Shown piece after piece: positions 11,890-23,250 of a DNA stretch of 64,000 nucleotides. Numbering within the stretch: position 1 is the stretch's first letter; every line of letters starts with the position of its first letter. The position numbers and the translations under genes are program-made. Under the pieces are notes generated by a model, which was given only the letters and a program-made list of their open reading frames with translations, was not told the DNA's origin and did no database searches. The DNA comes from Dermanyssus gallinae (Eukaryota; Arthropoda; Arachnida; Mesostigmata; Dermanyssidae): positions 89,501-153,500 of the forward strand of contig QVRM01000940.1 in the NCBI GenBank assembly GCA_003439945.1, written 5' to 3'.

Positions 11890-12118
11890 CAGCAAAGTGT
11901 CTTTTATTGTACAGAATTTTCCGCCGAACACGCCGGTATGATTGGTTCCTTCATGCGTTGACTCTAGCAAACGTGTATTTTGCACAACTATGTAGGAGAA
12001 AAAGGCAGAATAACTACTTTCATAAGTTTCATCCTCACTCCTAAACAAGACGTTTCCGCCCCCTCCTTCCATTGGGAAAAATTTTTTCTTACCGAGTTCT
12101 ACTAAACCCTAAAATAAA
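11890..12118 (+). repeat. Further foldback-MITE family copy adjoining the palindrome
   Basis: Position 12046-12118 repeats the 11384-11460 segment in the same orientation (aagacgtttccgcccc, then ccgagttctac and aaaccctaaaata). Position 11925 shares gccggtatgattg with 13660. The arrangement suggests an unequal or nested duplication of the MITE directly next to the DD37D transposon. Confidence 0.7.
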
Positions 12119-12136
12119 TACATATTGTTATAAATT

Positions 12137-13433
12137 ACCGTCAGCTAAATCGAGACTAAACGTTATCGCCCGTTTCGCAATTTGTATCTAAATGAAAACG
12201 AATATTTCCGTCAATTTTTTGTTACGTGCCGTTAGGTACATTCCTGAGGAACATTTTTATTTAATGTAGCCACCAGCAGCAGCAATTACACTTTCAATTC
12301 TGGCGCGAAAGCGCCCGCAGGCCTTCTTCAAAGTTAGCGGATTGAGATTCTTGAACGACTCGACAATGGCTCTGCGTAGCGCTTCTGTGTTTGCATGTAG
12401 AGACTTGTTAGCCTCTTTCTCAAAAACGCCCCATACACAGAAGTCCAGGAGATTCAAGTCTGGACTGCTAGGGGGCCATATCGTTTTGTCCCAGAACGCC
12501 GTCATGTTGACCCATAGCCAATCCTGGACGAGATTACTGGTGTGGGCGGGAGTGCCGTCTTGTTGAAAGACATATTGTCTTCCATTGGACACTCTATCAA
12601 TCCATGGTTTTACCACGCTTCGCAGAACACGTAAATACACTTCCTTTGTTACGGTTTCGTGTCTGTCAAAAAAGTGTGGGGCATCACGTCTCCTTCATTC
12701 GACACAACACTTAGGACGTGCACACTGGCAGGATGTTTGGTTCTATGCACGATTGGTACATCCTCAGGGTTCTTTGCAAGCCACCGGTCATTTTTTGGGT
12801 TATGTTTTTGGCCAATGGTTAAGATTTTTTCGTCGGAGAAGAATCGAAGATGTCCCGCCATTTCGTGTCTCAAAAACGTGAGGATGAGATGGCAGCAAGT
12901 CATCCTCTTACTTTTCGCGGCCTGAGACAACATCTGTCTGACTTTAAACGTGTAAGACTTGTGGCGCAGTTCTTCGTTGATAATCCGTCGCATAGAACAA
13001 TCACTCATATTGAATCTGATCGCTAAACGGCGCATCGATAGACTTGGATTCTTAAAAACGCAGTTTTGCACCATTTTGATCACTTTTGGTGTCCTCACTT
13101 CTCGTCGGCGGTTGTGAATCTTCCTATCAGGTGTTGCACCACCTAGGCCTGTCTCTTCTGCATTTCTGTAGCGTCGGGCAATGCCGTAGACCGTTGCTCT
13201 TTTAAATCCAGTAATATTGATGATCTCGGCTGGTCGATGTTGGCACAAAGCAATTGGATAACGATTGCTCTTCGGTCATATTCTGGACCCATGTTGCGGC
13301 GGCCGTCCATGATGACAATGTGTTCTTGTTCTATTGTGAGTGGGCTGTCTGCTAACGCAAACCGATCTGAATTAACTCATTCCGTCTTTGCTGGGTAGCC
13401 CGCTTAAATTTGTGTAGATTTAGCTGACGCACC

Positions 13434-13437
<4 letters not shown>
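12137..13437 (-). mobile_element. Tc1/mariner-superfamily DNA transposon with terminal inverted repeats
   Basis: About 1.3 kb. The left terminus contains cgtcagctaaat (12139-12150) and the right terminus the exact complement atttagctgacg (13418-13429). The right end continues to accctgta and abuts a (TA)n tract, matching the TA target preference of the superfamily. The left end is more diverged. A single transposase reading frame with frameshifts fills the interior on the minus strand. It sits between two copies of the foldback MITE family. Confidence 0.85.
12257..13310 (-). pseudogene. Tc1/mariner transposase, DD37D spacing, frameshifted
   Basis: The start is an ATG at 13310 (MDGRRNMGPEYDRRAIVIQ). 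The frame shifts near 13240, runs through a helix-turn-helix region (RATVYGIARRYRNAE; SLSMRRLAIRFNMS) to the first catalytic Asp in FFSDEKIL, and shifts again near 12650. The second catalytic Asp is in FQQDGTPAHTS and the third in SPDLNLLD. I count 37 residues between the Asp of QQD and the last Asp of LNLLD, i.e. DD37D, the spacing reported for maT-like elements. The C-terminus ends IAAAGGYIK. With two frameshifts it is inactive as read, but all three catalytic Asp residues are preserved, so it is a fairly young relic. Cut-and-paste activity at TA sites is family knowledge. Confidence 0.85.

Positions 13438-13465
<28 letters not shown>
13435..13465. repeat. (TA)n microsatellite at the transposon edge
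   Basis: About 15 TA units directly after the right terminus of the DD37D element. The target TA may lie within this array. Confidence 0.95.
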
Positions 13466-13468
<3 letters not shown>

Positions 13469-13497
13469 CAAACTTCGCCTAACACATTTTTAAATTT

Positions 13498-13860
13498 AAT
13501 ACAACTCGGCAAAAAAATATTTTTTCCAATGGCACGAAGGGCGTAAATGAGCGTGAAAGCCAAACTATAAGAATTACAAAGAATTTGCTTTATATATACA
13601 GCATTTGCTCTGATTTGAGCTAACGTAGAATGCAATGAAACAAATGCAAGTGTTTCTTCCAAACAGGCCGGTATGATTGATTTGTCAATAGGATAACTAG
13701 GATTCTCGCAATCGCAGATGTAGTGAAGATATGTAAGGATAAACAGCCTAATACAACAATTTTTGGTAACTTCGTTTTCGCCCCAAAAGAGAACATTTTT
13801 GGCCCTCGTTCTATTAGAAAAAAAATATTTTTTTCGCCGAGTTGTACTTGACCTTAACTT
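13498..13860. repeat. Foldback-MITE family copy with short inverted arms
   Basis: The left arm near 13498-13550 (acaactcggcaaaaaaatat, then ggcacgaagggcg) is inverted relative to the right arm near 13785-13857 (ggccctcgttctattag, then cgccgagttgtac). The inside carries gccggtatgattg, shared with 11925. Size about 360 bp. No coding frame is credible. Confidence 0.75.
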
Positions 13861-14834
13861 TTGTTGGCCGAATTATGGGACATAGAGAAAACATTCTAGC
13901 GGTGAGGAGAACCGTACCGCCTGATCCATTGACACGAGCCACATCACAGGACAAAGGTAACGAAATCGACCATTTCCCATGGCCTGAGAACTGCTTTAAA
14001 TAGATTGGCCCCTCTTCGTAGGGACAATTGCGTCGTTACGGGTGGTCAGCCCACCAACGAGTTATGCCATTGTGGGTTCAAACACATCGTTTTCTAAAAA
14101 TATGAAAATACTGACCGATATCCATTGTGTTGATCGTTGTTGTTGCTCTTGTGCTGAGGCCGTGCATTCTAATTATGCTGTTCTGCGTTCTACTGACGTA
14201 CTTCGATTTTACACCCCACAATTTCCATAGGCATTTAGATCTGTACTTTTATTTGCAAGATTTCGCCTCGTTTGTCCTTGTTCGCGTCGGCCTCGGCTCC
14301 ACTCTGGACGAAGGCCATGAATGAGCAATCTCGCACTTAACAGGAGTTTTGCTTTATAAGTCGTCCACCGAAGGCATGCTTGCTTGCGCTACCTGAGTTT
14401 GAAATTGCATCAGTCCACCTCAATCACTTATAGAAATAAGTATTTAAGGAACGTTTTGTGAACTCTACTGCGCTAATTAAGTTAAACAGCGCATACACAT
14501 AGAACGCAACGTTTTATTGGCCACAATGCATTTGTAGGTGTGATTGTTTAAGTTAGAGTCGTGAAACTAATAATGCCAACATATTACCTGCCATTTTCTC
14601 CTTCAGAGCAGTCACTAACAAACTAAAGCTCTCCCAATATTAAAGGAGATGAAAAAGCTAGATAGAAATGTACGATCTATCACGCTGCATTAAGTCCGAC
14701 TAGCGGCAGAAGCCAACTTAGTAGTTACGTACTGCTCTAAAAGGGCATCGCATCAAACGTAAGTTTAAGCATACTTGCCTTTCCCTCTCTATAATTTCGT
14801 TTCGTTTTTGGGTTAAGCAATAAGCTGGCGTTCA

Positions 14835-14910
14835 TGTCGTCTCAGGTTGTTTAATGTTTTTTTGTCGAAAATGTCGCATCAGGTTGCTTAATGCTTTTTT
14901 TTCGGAAATG
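14835..14910. repeat. Two-copy imperfect tandem duplication (~37 bp)
   Basis: The phrase tcaggttgtttaatg with a T-run and cgaaaatg is repeated at once as tcaggttgcttaatg with a T-run and cggaaatg. Confidence 0.6.
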
Positions 14911-15732
14911 CTATTCTGTAATGTTATTAACGAACGCTGTTCTCGTTGTTATCGATGCATCATTAACAAATCTTATTAACTACTAGTAGTGAATCGTTTC
15001 ACTTAGTGCTCAGTACTTGAGTCTTGATGTTCAAAATTTGCACTTAGCCCTGTGAATTGGTCGATGTCACTAACATTTCGTAAAACAGGTACATATTGGG
15101 TATGGCTGTTGTGCCTTGTAATTTACTTGATGAGAGTTACAACGTATCGTAAAACATACCCTGCTATCAAATATATAAACGAATAAGATCATAGATAATA
15201 GCCTATAAATATAAACGAGATTGGCAAAAGCACTTTAGAACCATGTTGCCAGTGCAAAGAGGTCGTGAATGCAAAGCAAAGAGAAAACTAGGTTATTTTT
15301 TTACTAGTCGTCGTAGATGTGGGGCTTAAAGATTACTCTTAACCACTTTAGTTAGCGAGTTTGGGTTTGCTGTCAGTATGTCTTCTAATACTTTCCGGCA
15401 GATATACTCAACGGAGAGACAGAGATAATTACGCTAATAAGCGATACGCAGACGCATAATGACGGCAAAGACTTTCCTTGCAAACGTGCATAAACTAATA
15501 TAAACTGTGTATCCTATGACATGTATACTTGCTGCTTGAACATCAACTATGCACTGCCAACATTAGCAACAACTACGAGGTTATTAACCATAGGAATAAA
15601 TACAACGACTGCAAAGCCATCGGATACACAAGAATTGATCAAATTGATCAAAGTCGCATTAACATGCGTGAAGTGCTTGTGCTGTCAGTGTGGAATATTG
15701 AGGTAGAATTTAACAGTGTATATATATATAAA

Positions 15733-15746
15733 ATTTAGCTGACGGT
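15733..15746. repeat. Orphan transposon terminus matching the DD37D element
   Basis: atttagctgacggt is identical to the reverse complement of the DD37D left end (12137-12150). No transposase lies next to it, so this may be a deleted copy, a solo end or a MITE. Confidence 0.5.
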
Positions 15747-16821
15747 GAATGTCGAACGTTACCGCAGGATAATCTTTAATTGCCTCCGACCGAGTTCAGA
15801 GGGAATCCATGCAAGTGAACTTTGGTTTCAACCAAATGTCTCTCAAGTTACACAGTCAGCAAGACGATAGAGTTTTTGTAGATCAAGTTTCCCAGACGGG
15901 TCATCCCGGGTAACAGTGACATTCACAGGTCCTCAAAATCTTGCGATTAGCGCAGTTAGACATTATACTTCGGGTTTTTTTAAGGAAAGTTGTGCTAAAA
16001 ATCCCACAAACACAAACACTGAAGCATGCATTAATGTAATAGAATCAGAATTATGTAAAAAAAGGTGCTAAAGAATTGGGTTTCCCGTAAACAGGTTGTA
16101 AAAACCAAAAAGTCACTAACTTATTGATGTACCATTAGAAATTACTTCACATGTCAATTAATATAAAATAAAAAATAAATATATATATACAAATCATTTT
16201 TCAATAGCTCTATTTCGTCAATGGTGTGGCAATAGAGTGGTTATGTACAATTTTTTTACTGCGCTATGTTATTTCGCATACCTGCTGAAGAACACTCAGG
16301 GCAAAGTTATTCCCGGTCATGCGTGGTATACGCGGTCATGCCCACAGACTGCCATTTCCTGGCATCTTCGCTACTTAGATTGTGCTCTTAGACAGATTAT
16401 TAGCATTCCTTGAGAATTATTATTGGGAACGAGAACATGCTGTTTATGCCGTCGGCGCTGGCTACCGATAAAATAGTTTGACCATTTCGGACGTCATTTT
16501 GTAGCACCCTAAATGCTCAAAAGCGTGGTTAGATTTCTGCAAATTAATGCACAGTTGTATCACTACATTGTCATATTTGCATTCATATTTCCGCGCCTGC
16601 CTTAATTTAAGTGTCAATGCCGTAAACATAATAAGACGTATTGGGTCTTAAAACGAGTCTTTTCGGATTGGCGCTTGCGCGGCTTTCACAGCGCCCGCCC
16701 CGGCGCCTAGGCATAGATTATTGGCTTACTCTTTGTTGTTTTCATGTTAAAACGAGCGGGGAATGCTGGTCTCAACCATTTTAAAATCTGTTTAGTCGTT
16801 TGTTCGTAAAAGTGCTGCAAA

Positions 16822-17821
16822 ATGGAGGTAAAAATATGCTAAATTTGGGCGATTCTACTCCATGAGTTTAAAAATGGACTGAGTGCAACGCAGGCTCACA
16901 AAAAGTTGTTAATCGTTTGGAGATGCCTGTTGATGAGGTTTGAAAAGTTCCGAAAGGGATATTTTAACCTCGAAGATAAGCCTAGATCAGGAAGGCCAAG
17001 TGTTGTCAGTGAGGAGGTTTTTCGAATGAAAATCCAGGAAAATCCCACTATAACTACTGTGGAACTTGCCGAGAAGCTTCATATTACCCAACAAGCTGTT
17101 AGCTTGTTGAAACGCAACAAGCTGTTAGCTTGTTGAAAATTTTAAACGTCTCGGAATAACCTCTAGGCTGTGCAAATGGGTACCTCACCCTCGAGCTCAG
17201 CGGCTTCAACAAGATGACGCGCATGCGCGTCTGCACTTCTTTGGTCAGCAGGCATCAAAATTTGTCTTATTTCGATCGTTTAGTTACCTGTGATTAAAAA
17301 TGGGTCTTCTACGACTCCCCTGTCAAGAAAAGGTTCTGGTCAAGAGAACCTGGCACCTCCGTCACCCAGCCCAAATAGGACATACACGCAAACAAGGTTT
17401 TATTGTGTATTTGGTGGAAGGTAGGCGGAATAGTGCACTATGAACTTTTACCGCGTAACCAGACGATAAATACGGCCTTGTACTGTCAACAACTCGAAAA
17501 GGTTCACGAAAAATTAAAGCAGTCGTACCCTGCACTAATTTCAAGGAAGGGTGTCCTGTACGTGAGTAGGGAGACCCTTTTGAAAATTTCCCAGCTAAAA
17601 TGGGAACTTTTGGAACATCCACCGTATTCCCCCGACTTGATTACCACCTATCCAGATCGATGCAAAATTTTTTAAGTGGTAAAAAATTCACTTCTATCGA
17701 ACACGTGCGTTCTGGACTGGAAGAAAATTTTGCCACTAAAAACCCAGATTTTTACAGAAAAGGAATCGAAAACCTTTTAATCGTTGGGCAGAGGTTGTAT
17801 CTTCCGGCGGAGAATATCTAA
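16822..17821 (+). pseudogene. mariner transposase relic (cecropia/Hsmar1-like), second catalytic motif deleted
   Basis: From the ATG at 16822 an early stop and frameshifts intervene, but the mariner landmarks appear in order: LLHEFKNGLSATQAHKKL, FNLEDKPRSGRPS, the helix-turn-helix TTVELAEKLHITQQAVS, then RLVTCD with a stop where the family has the first catalytic Asp (TGDEKW). WWKVGGIVHYELLPRNQTIN and ALYCQQLEKVHEKLKQ follow, then HPPYSPDL and FYRKGIENLL. The segment that should hold the second catalytic Asp (family HQDNA-type motif) is absent: KGVLY is joined straight to VSRETLLKI. The element is therefore catalytically dead. A 24-bp palindromic word is duplicated at 17091-17137. Terminal repeats were not located. 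Confidence 0.85.
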
Positions 17822-17829
17822 ATCAATAA

Positions 17830-19530
17830 ATAAGACCTCCCGTGTCTCCTATATATGTGTTTTCTTTATAGCGCCAAAACCGAAAAGACTTTTTGTAGTC
17901 CTAATAGAAACAGGTAGTGCTGATACAGCTTATAGGTTTAGCCATTTATTGTGTATTGCCTTAAAACACTTTTGTCAGACCATGCCTAATGTCAATTTAT
18001 TTATCAGCAAAAACCGTACACTGGGGAAGCTTCTGCTGCTTTCACATCTTGTGTAACATACCGGGCATATTAGAACGTTGGCAGTTTTCAGACGGGCGAG
18101 ATTATGTCGGTAGGTTGGCACTGAGCAGACGACACGTCATTCCCATCTTTGGCAGCCCCTTTAAAATTTCCGCTTGTCCAGTGACCGAGACCCTTGTCGA
18201 AATGTGCCAGGTTTCTCTCAGTGAAGTCCGCAGTAGCCGACAAACACTCGTATGTAGCGCTTTGCTATCTGAACAAGATTCATGTGGTACTGCAATTTAT
18301 AATCTTGATAAAGCTCGTATTACAAACGCCCAATGCTGATAGCTGATGCATGAGACTGGCATTCGGTCTACATGTGGGTCACAACTCACTAGCCAACAGA
18401 TGTTAGGTCCGCACAAATTATATTTTGACTGATATGGGACTGACCAATTAATCTCGGATTCGAGACCGAGCAATCCAGTTCTACCAGTCTGTCCCACTGT
18501 TGGTCTGTCATTAAGGATGAGTGCGGATAGCAGCTTCGTAAGTCCATATGCGTTGGTAAAATAATCTCCGTGACCGAAATTCCCAATATCGATATTGAAC
18601 TATTAAGCTATTCATCAGAGTCGAGCAGAGGGCGAGAGTCATAATAAATTGCTGTGGTTACGCAATTTTCAGTCAAGCACATACGATTCGTATGTCCATG
18701 TGTCAAACCACTACGTTTGGATGCCAGTGCCTTATGTATCTACAGTTATTGGCTGGTCTGCAAATGTGGTCCATAGTCGATTATGACTGAAAAGACCATT
18801 TGCGTATAAACGCAAGTGTGCTGTAGAATATAATAAACATTACTTGACTTAGCGTGCCATTAGGCTACATGGTTGGTTAAAATTAGTTATCTTGACGTCG
18901 TTTGAGTTAACACAAGCGAATTTAGATTTTAGTGGATGTTCGAAGGTAACGATTTTTCGACAGGTCCGCCGTTTGGGTTAATTTAGTTCCAGGTGCCATT
19001 AAGTTCTGAATTAATTCTTACTAGATCTCATTTAAGCACTCAAATGGGTTATCCGTGTTAAGTCAACTGTGTGCGGGCGGTGGATGCCCCCGTATGATCT
19101 TACAATATGTCATTATTGAGATACCTATGTCCTCCTGTTGCTTCGTGTTTTTTTATTTCCACTGACACCTTACAATAACGATGCATCGCCTAAATGTATT
19201 CCAATTAATCCAAATAGCGGTTAATTAAAACATCTTAACAAACGACGAAGGAGACAAAAATATGATAATATATTTCACTTAATTCATTAAAAAAACACTA
19301 CGGTTAGTCGCAGTTACTCTCGCAGTCTTGTTGTCTAAAGAATAAGTTTCCTGCTATCATACCGTTTAATATTAAGTTAAAACATAAGTTCCCAGGCAAT
19401 TTCCCTTCCCTTTATCATTAATGACTGATGCATCCCGTTATTCGATTACACTGTAATCGGATAACAAAACCATCGACGATTTTTCTCTCAAACATTAAGC
19501 GTGTAGCACAAAATATACCATTTTAAAAAC
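17830..19530. other. AT-rich DNA, nothing recognised
   Basis: Many stops in all frames. ORFs up to 116 codons (17989-18339) show no recognisable motif and are treated as chance. Confidence 0.35.
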
Positions 19531-19534
19531 CTGG

Positions 19535-20400
19535 TCTATACTGCTGATCAAAGAGGTCGAAACAACGCCAAAGCAGCTCGGGATATTTATGCCGTATACG
19601 CAAAGAATGCACTGGCTGAGCGGACGGCTCAAGTGTGGCTTGCGAAGCTCAATGAAGGCAAGTGCGATATTGGCGATGCTTCTCGCTCTGGAAGTCCACC
19701 CAGCCCGACGAGGACCGTCCGAATATCTTTTTAAAGGAAAACGGCCGAGAATTGGCCGCGAAGTTAAGTCTCTACACGCCGACTTAAGTAAACAAAACGC
19801 TTCGGTTGAGTATTCTTGCTCAACACCTTGCCCGACACTAGGCAACAGGCGGCCACAATATTTGTGTTTTGTGCTTTTGAAATCATCACTGAACACGAGA
19901 ATTGATGCATCTATACTAGCATGAAGGACAGAAAAGAACGGGTGGCTCTTGGAGGAAAGCCTCAATCGAAGACGTAAGCCCCGACAAGGGGGCCCAATGA
20001 TTTAAGGGTGGTGGGGCTATAAAATGTGATATTCCATAGAGTGCTTAGAAAAGACAACTTTTTAATTAATCAGCACATCGGTGTGTCCCAGCTGTGCCAA
20101 GTGAACGAGGCTCTTAGACAAGATAACGCTTAGTCCCACTCCGCCAACGCTAGACAACAACCGCATTCCCAGAACTTAGCACTGATAAACTGCCACATCT
20201 GTCGCTCATTTTCCAGCCAAATAAAATTTGAAAACTTTGCGACAAAAGCTGACTTCAAAAACTAACCAAACACCTTTTTTTCGACACTAAAGCAAGCCGA
20301 ATACTGGCGGAACGGATTTAAAAAGTTGATCGCGAGGTGGAAAGATGTCATATACAACGAGGAGACCACATACATTCCCAATATGGTAAAATTGTTCTCG
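19535..20400 (+). pseudogene. Old mariner transposase relic
   Basis: A frame across 19545-19780 reads FKKGRNNAKAARDIYAVY-like and QVWLAKLNEGKCDIGDAS, then RSGSPPSPDEDR, the N-terminal mariner helix-turn-helix region ending in the RSGRP box. Further on, YWRNGFKKLIARWKDVIYN (around 20295-20360) is the usual mariner C-terminus. The part between is full of stops and indels and the catalytic core is not readable. It differs from the 16822 copy, so another mariner lineage. Old and inactive. Confidence 0.75.
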
Positions 20401-20736
20401 ACAATCTACGTTTCAGCGCATGTTCAGGAAACCGCAGGAACTATTGATTAAACCGAGTAGTACTAATATTATTAATTGTGCGACAACTTATACAATGTTA
20501 GATATGTAAGCAGTCTCCGATTGTCAATGGCTATCGGCGGTAATTTAATTATATATCTCTAAAAAAGGTTAATTAAACCAGTATAATTACTTGAGTGGCC
20601 AAAGGTGGTGCTTAGCTATATTTATGTGTTTTATAGTGACCCCATCAGGATGGTGCAATATATTGCTGCATTCGGTTGCATAGATCATAATAGTGTTTGT
20701 TTAGAGTCTACACTAGGGAGAGTTTGGTGTAATTTG

Positions 20737-20852
<116 letters not shown>

Positions 20853-21189
20853 TTTAACAGAGATTTAATGTTAAAATGTATGATGCACACCGTGCGCCGT
20901 TCTTAAGGCTACGGTAGTGTAGGACTTATAAGCTCACTAAATTTTAGTCGTCCTCTTAGCTTCTTGCCGCAAAACTGTATTTTGAAGATTGCTTCACCTG
21001 GCCATCTTATATTGCCATTATGGCTGCTCGACTTTATGCCGCAGTTACTTTTGGCTACAGAGATAAATTCTGCTAATTCTCTTAACATAAACCAGGATTC
21101 ATGGTCATTGAGGAACTTCTCTACAAGAGCTTGGTATGTCAGGGCAACTTCTTAGGCTTAGGTTCTGGAACAGTAGCTCCCGCTGAGTG

Positions 21190-21265
21190 TCGACAAAGGC
21201 GCAGCGGTAATAGCAGTGCCTTACATCGTCAGTGGCATACAAGGATTCAATTTTACCAATGCTTA
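21190..21265 (+). repeat. Possible tRNA-derived SINE head
   Basis: gcgcagcggtaatagcagtg resembles an A-box region, and aaggattcaat about 45 bp later resembles a degraded B-box. A similar A-box-like phrase, gcgcagcggttaag, occurs at 41371. No tail or duplication was confirmed. Confidence 0.3.
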
Positions 21266-21489
21266 AAGTGGCTGCCGTAGTCTTTTGGCGATTGCGCTAG
21301 CGGGTAGGTAAGCAAACCGTGTTTCAAGCTGTACCATTTTTTGAGATCACGGAGTGTTATTTTTTTCCAGTATCCAGGATGGCTCAGCTGGATTGTTTTC
21401 TAATGCTGGTTCCATTTGCTTATTTAGGTATTTGTTCTGCTGACTAGTATTCCCTCCGTCCGGGCGTTAGTTGACCGGCTTCTAGAAGC

Positions 21490-23250
21490 CAGTTCTTACC
21501 AGGGAGTTTGTCTAGAGAGGAATTGTAAGGCTGCTGTGAATATCGTTTCTGGGTTGTAACGTGCTGTTGCCGCGGTTGCTTTTCTGGTCCGCGGGAGGAT
21601 TTTTTGCTTTCGTGCTACATAGCGCACATATGGTGTTTCTGTGAGAGCCCTATCAAGGGTCACGCCCCGGTACTTAATTATAAGCGTGGGTGTTATAGCG
21701 TGTCCTTCCAGGTGTAAGTCTAGTTTCTGAGTAGGGTGTTTAAAATCGTTTAAAATATTTGCGTTGTTTTTATGTAAAGCCAATTCGAGAATTAGGATGT
21801 GAATTCGAGAGAGAATATTGTCGAATACGTGCCAAGGCTTTGTTGGCTGTTGTTTCAAGCAGATATTTGTTTACCCTGGCAGTGATCGTAACAAGCCTTC
21901 ACGGAAAGCTTAGGATGGTCTTCGCTCGTAAGGATGTTATCCATTACGCGTTTAAATACCTCTGTACGCTTTCCATATATAGGAAAGTTCGCTCTGCGAC
22001 GCGGACATACTCGTCGAAAGCGATAGGCCCTTCGCTTTTAGAGGGAGATTGGTTATCTTAGGATGTAGGCGAGAGCTGCATTATTGGCAGGCTTCCTCTT
22101 GTAGTGAACATAATTTCATGTGTGTGGAGAAACATCTAGGAGAAAGTTAAATTGACGGAGAAGGGTACTAGATATTATTGGATAGGGCTTGTTGCTCCTC
22201 GTGGATCCTCCCCTCAGTTAATCGGTGAGTTAACTTTTCTGATACGAGCCTCAAATCTAAGTTGATCTTTGCCTACCGTCGTCAAAGGTGTGCCCTGGCG
22301 TGTTCATCAGTTGTAGATCTGCCAGGGTTGTCGAGCCCGGTGGCGTGGTGGATTAAGTCTGCGCCTTGCAACCAGGGGAGACATATAGGTGCACGGGTTC
22401 GAGCCTACCGTTGCACATTTGCATTTATGGGGTCCGTCTATAAAGCAATTCGAAAAGCAGTCCCGTGGACGTTAAATCTTGGCTGAGGGTCAGCCCGAAA
22501 ACTTTTCAGATCTTCCCGGGTTGCCCATACTCGGAGGATCTTTCTTTTTGTTGATCAGAAGCTGCTTCTCAAAAGACTGTATGCCGTATTAAAATTATCT
22601 GCCACAATCACGTTTTAGTGACCGTGGGTGCTCAGTCTGAGCTTTAGTCTTTCTAGGAAGTCATCATCTTTCTGTAACGTAAAGTTTGGAAAAATATACA
22701 GTGAGAGGATCGCGAGGTCACAAGTAGTACTAAACGAAAAGTGCTTGCCTTGCCCTTGTGAGGTTGGGAATAGTTTTATAGGGAATACTTTGATCGAAGA
22801 GAACTTGTTGCGGGCGTGAGATAAATGTTGAGAAATTGTTGCAGTAGTCGGTTGGTGAGGCTGCTGTAACAGCAAAAGCTTTCGTTGAAACCTTGCCACC
22901 TACCATACTTTCCTTGATGAGGCTGGTGGCAGTAAAGGTGCGCGCAGATCATTCCTTTTACATTCGTCTGCTGAATATTTTCCAGTGGTTTCTCTTAGAA
23001 AAGAAAGCCTTGTATCTTTGTAGCTTTGCATTATGCTGCTGGCGGGAGAGAAGAAAGCTCTGGCAATGTTCGAGTTGGTATTTATCTCGACGGCCTTTCG
23101 CTTTGTTCTTGTGAGGGTCAAACCTCTTTTAGGCGCTTTACGGCAAATTTTACGTATATTTAGTCCTAGGATTCGTACTACTTTCGAGCAGCGTGCGCGG
23201 TGTCTGCTGACTAGTTTTTCTATGTCAGCCATTGCCGTCAGTAAAATATC
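21490..23250 (-). mobile_element. Decayed non-LTR retrotransposon with a SINE nested in its endonuclease
   Basis: Reading the minus strand: an upstream block at 22900-23232, then endonuclease sequence at 22520-22899 with AILSLYIFPNFTL, LERLKLRLSTHGH and VIVADNFNTAYS (the family GDFN motif mutated to DNFN). The endonuclease then resumes beyond the SINE at 22330-22200 with LQLMNTPGHTFDDGRQ. Most of the RT is deleted. The RT thumb survives at 21496-21858 (HAITPTLIIKYRGVTLDRAL, VRYVARKQKILPR). Stops and frameshifts are frequent. The wording of the thumb is closest to R1/I-group elements. The nested SINE A at 22330-22507 is therefore younger than this element. Confidence 0.8.
22330..22507 (+). mobile_element. 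SINE A, copy 2, inserted in a retrotransposon endonuclease
   Basis: It starts GTCGAGCCCGGTGGCGTGG, has the B-box-like GGGTTCGAGCCTA, the body GCAGTCCCGTGGACGTTA and CTGAGGGTCAGC, and ends in GAAAACTTTTC. The flanks agatctgccagggtt (22315-22329) and agatcttcccgggtt (22508-22522) match at 12 of 15 positions and form the target-site duplication. The A-box region lacks the extra bases seen in copy 1 (7119-7299). Confidence 0.88.

Larger units (their letters stand above)
13870..16790. other. Long AT-rich stretch without supported genes
   Basis: I find no domain-bearing frame, no tRNA fold and no clear transposon body. Two small items are listed separately: a tandem duplication at 14835-14910 and an orphan DD37D-type terminus at 15733. 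Short ATG frames (for example 15521-15706) have no supporting evidence. Confidence 0.4.
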
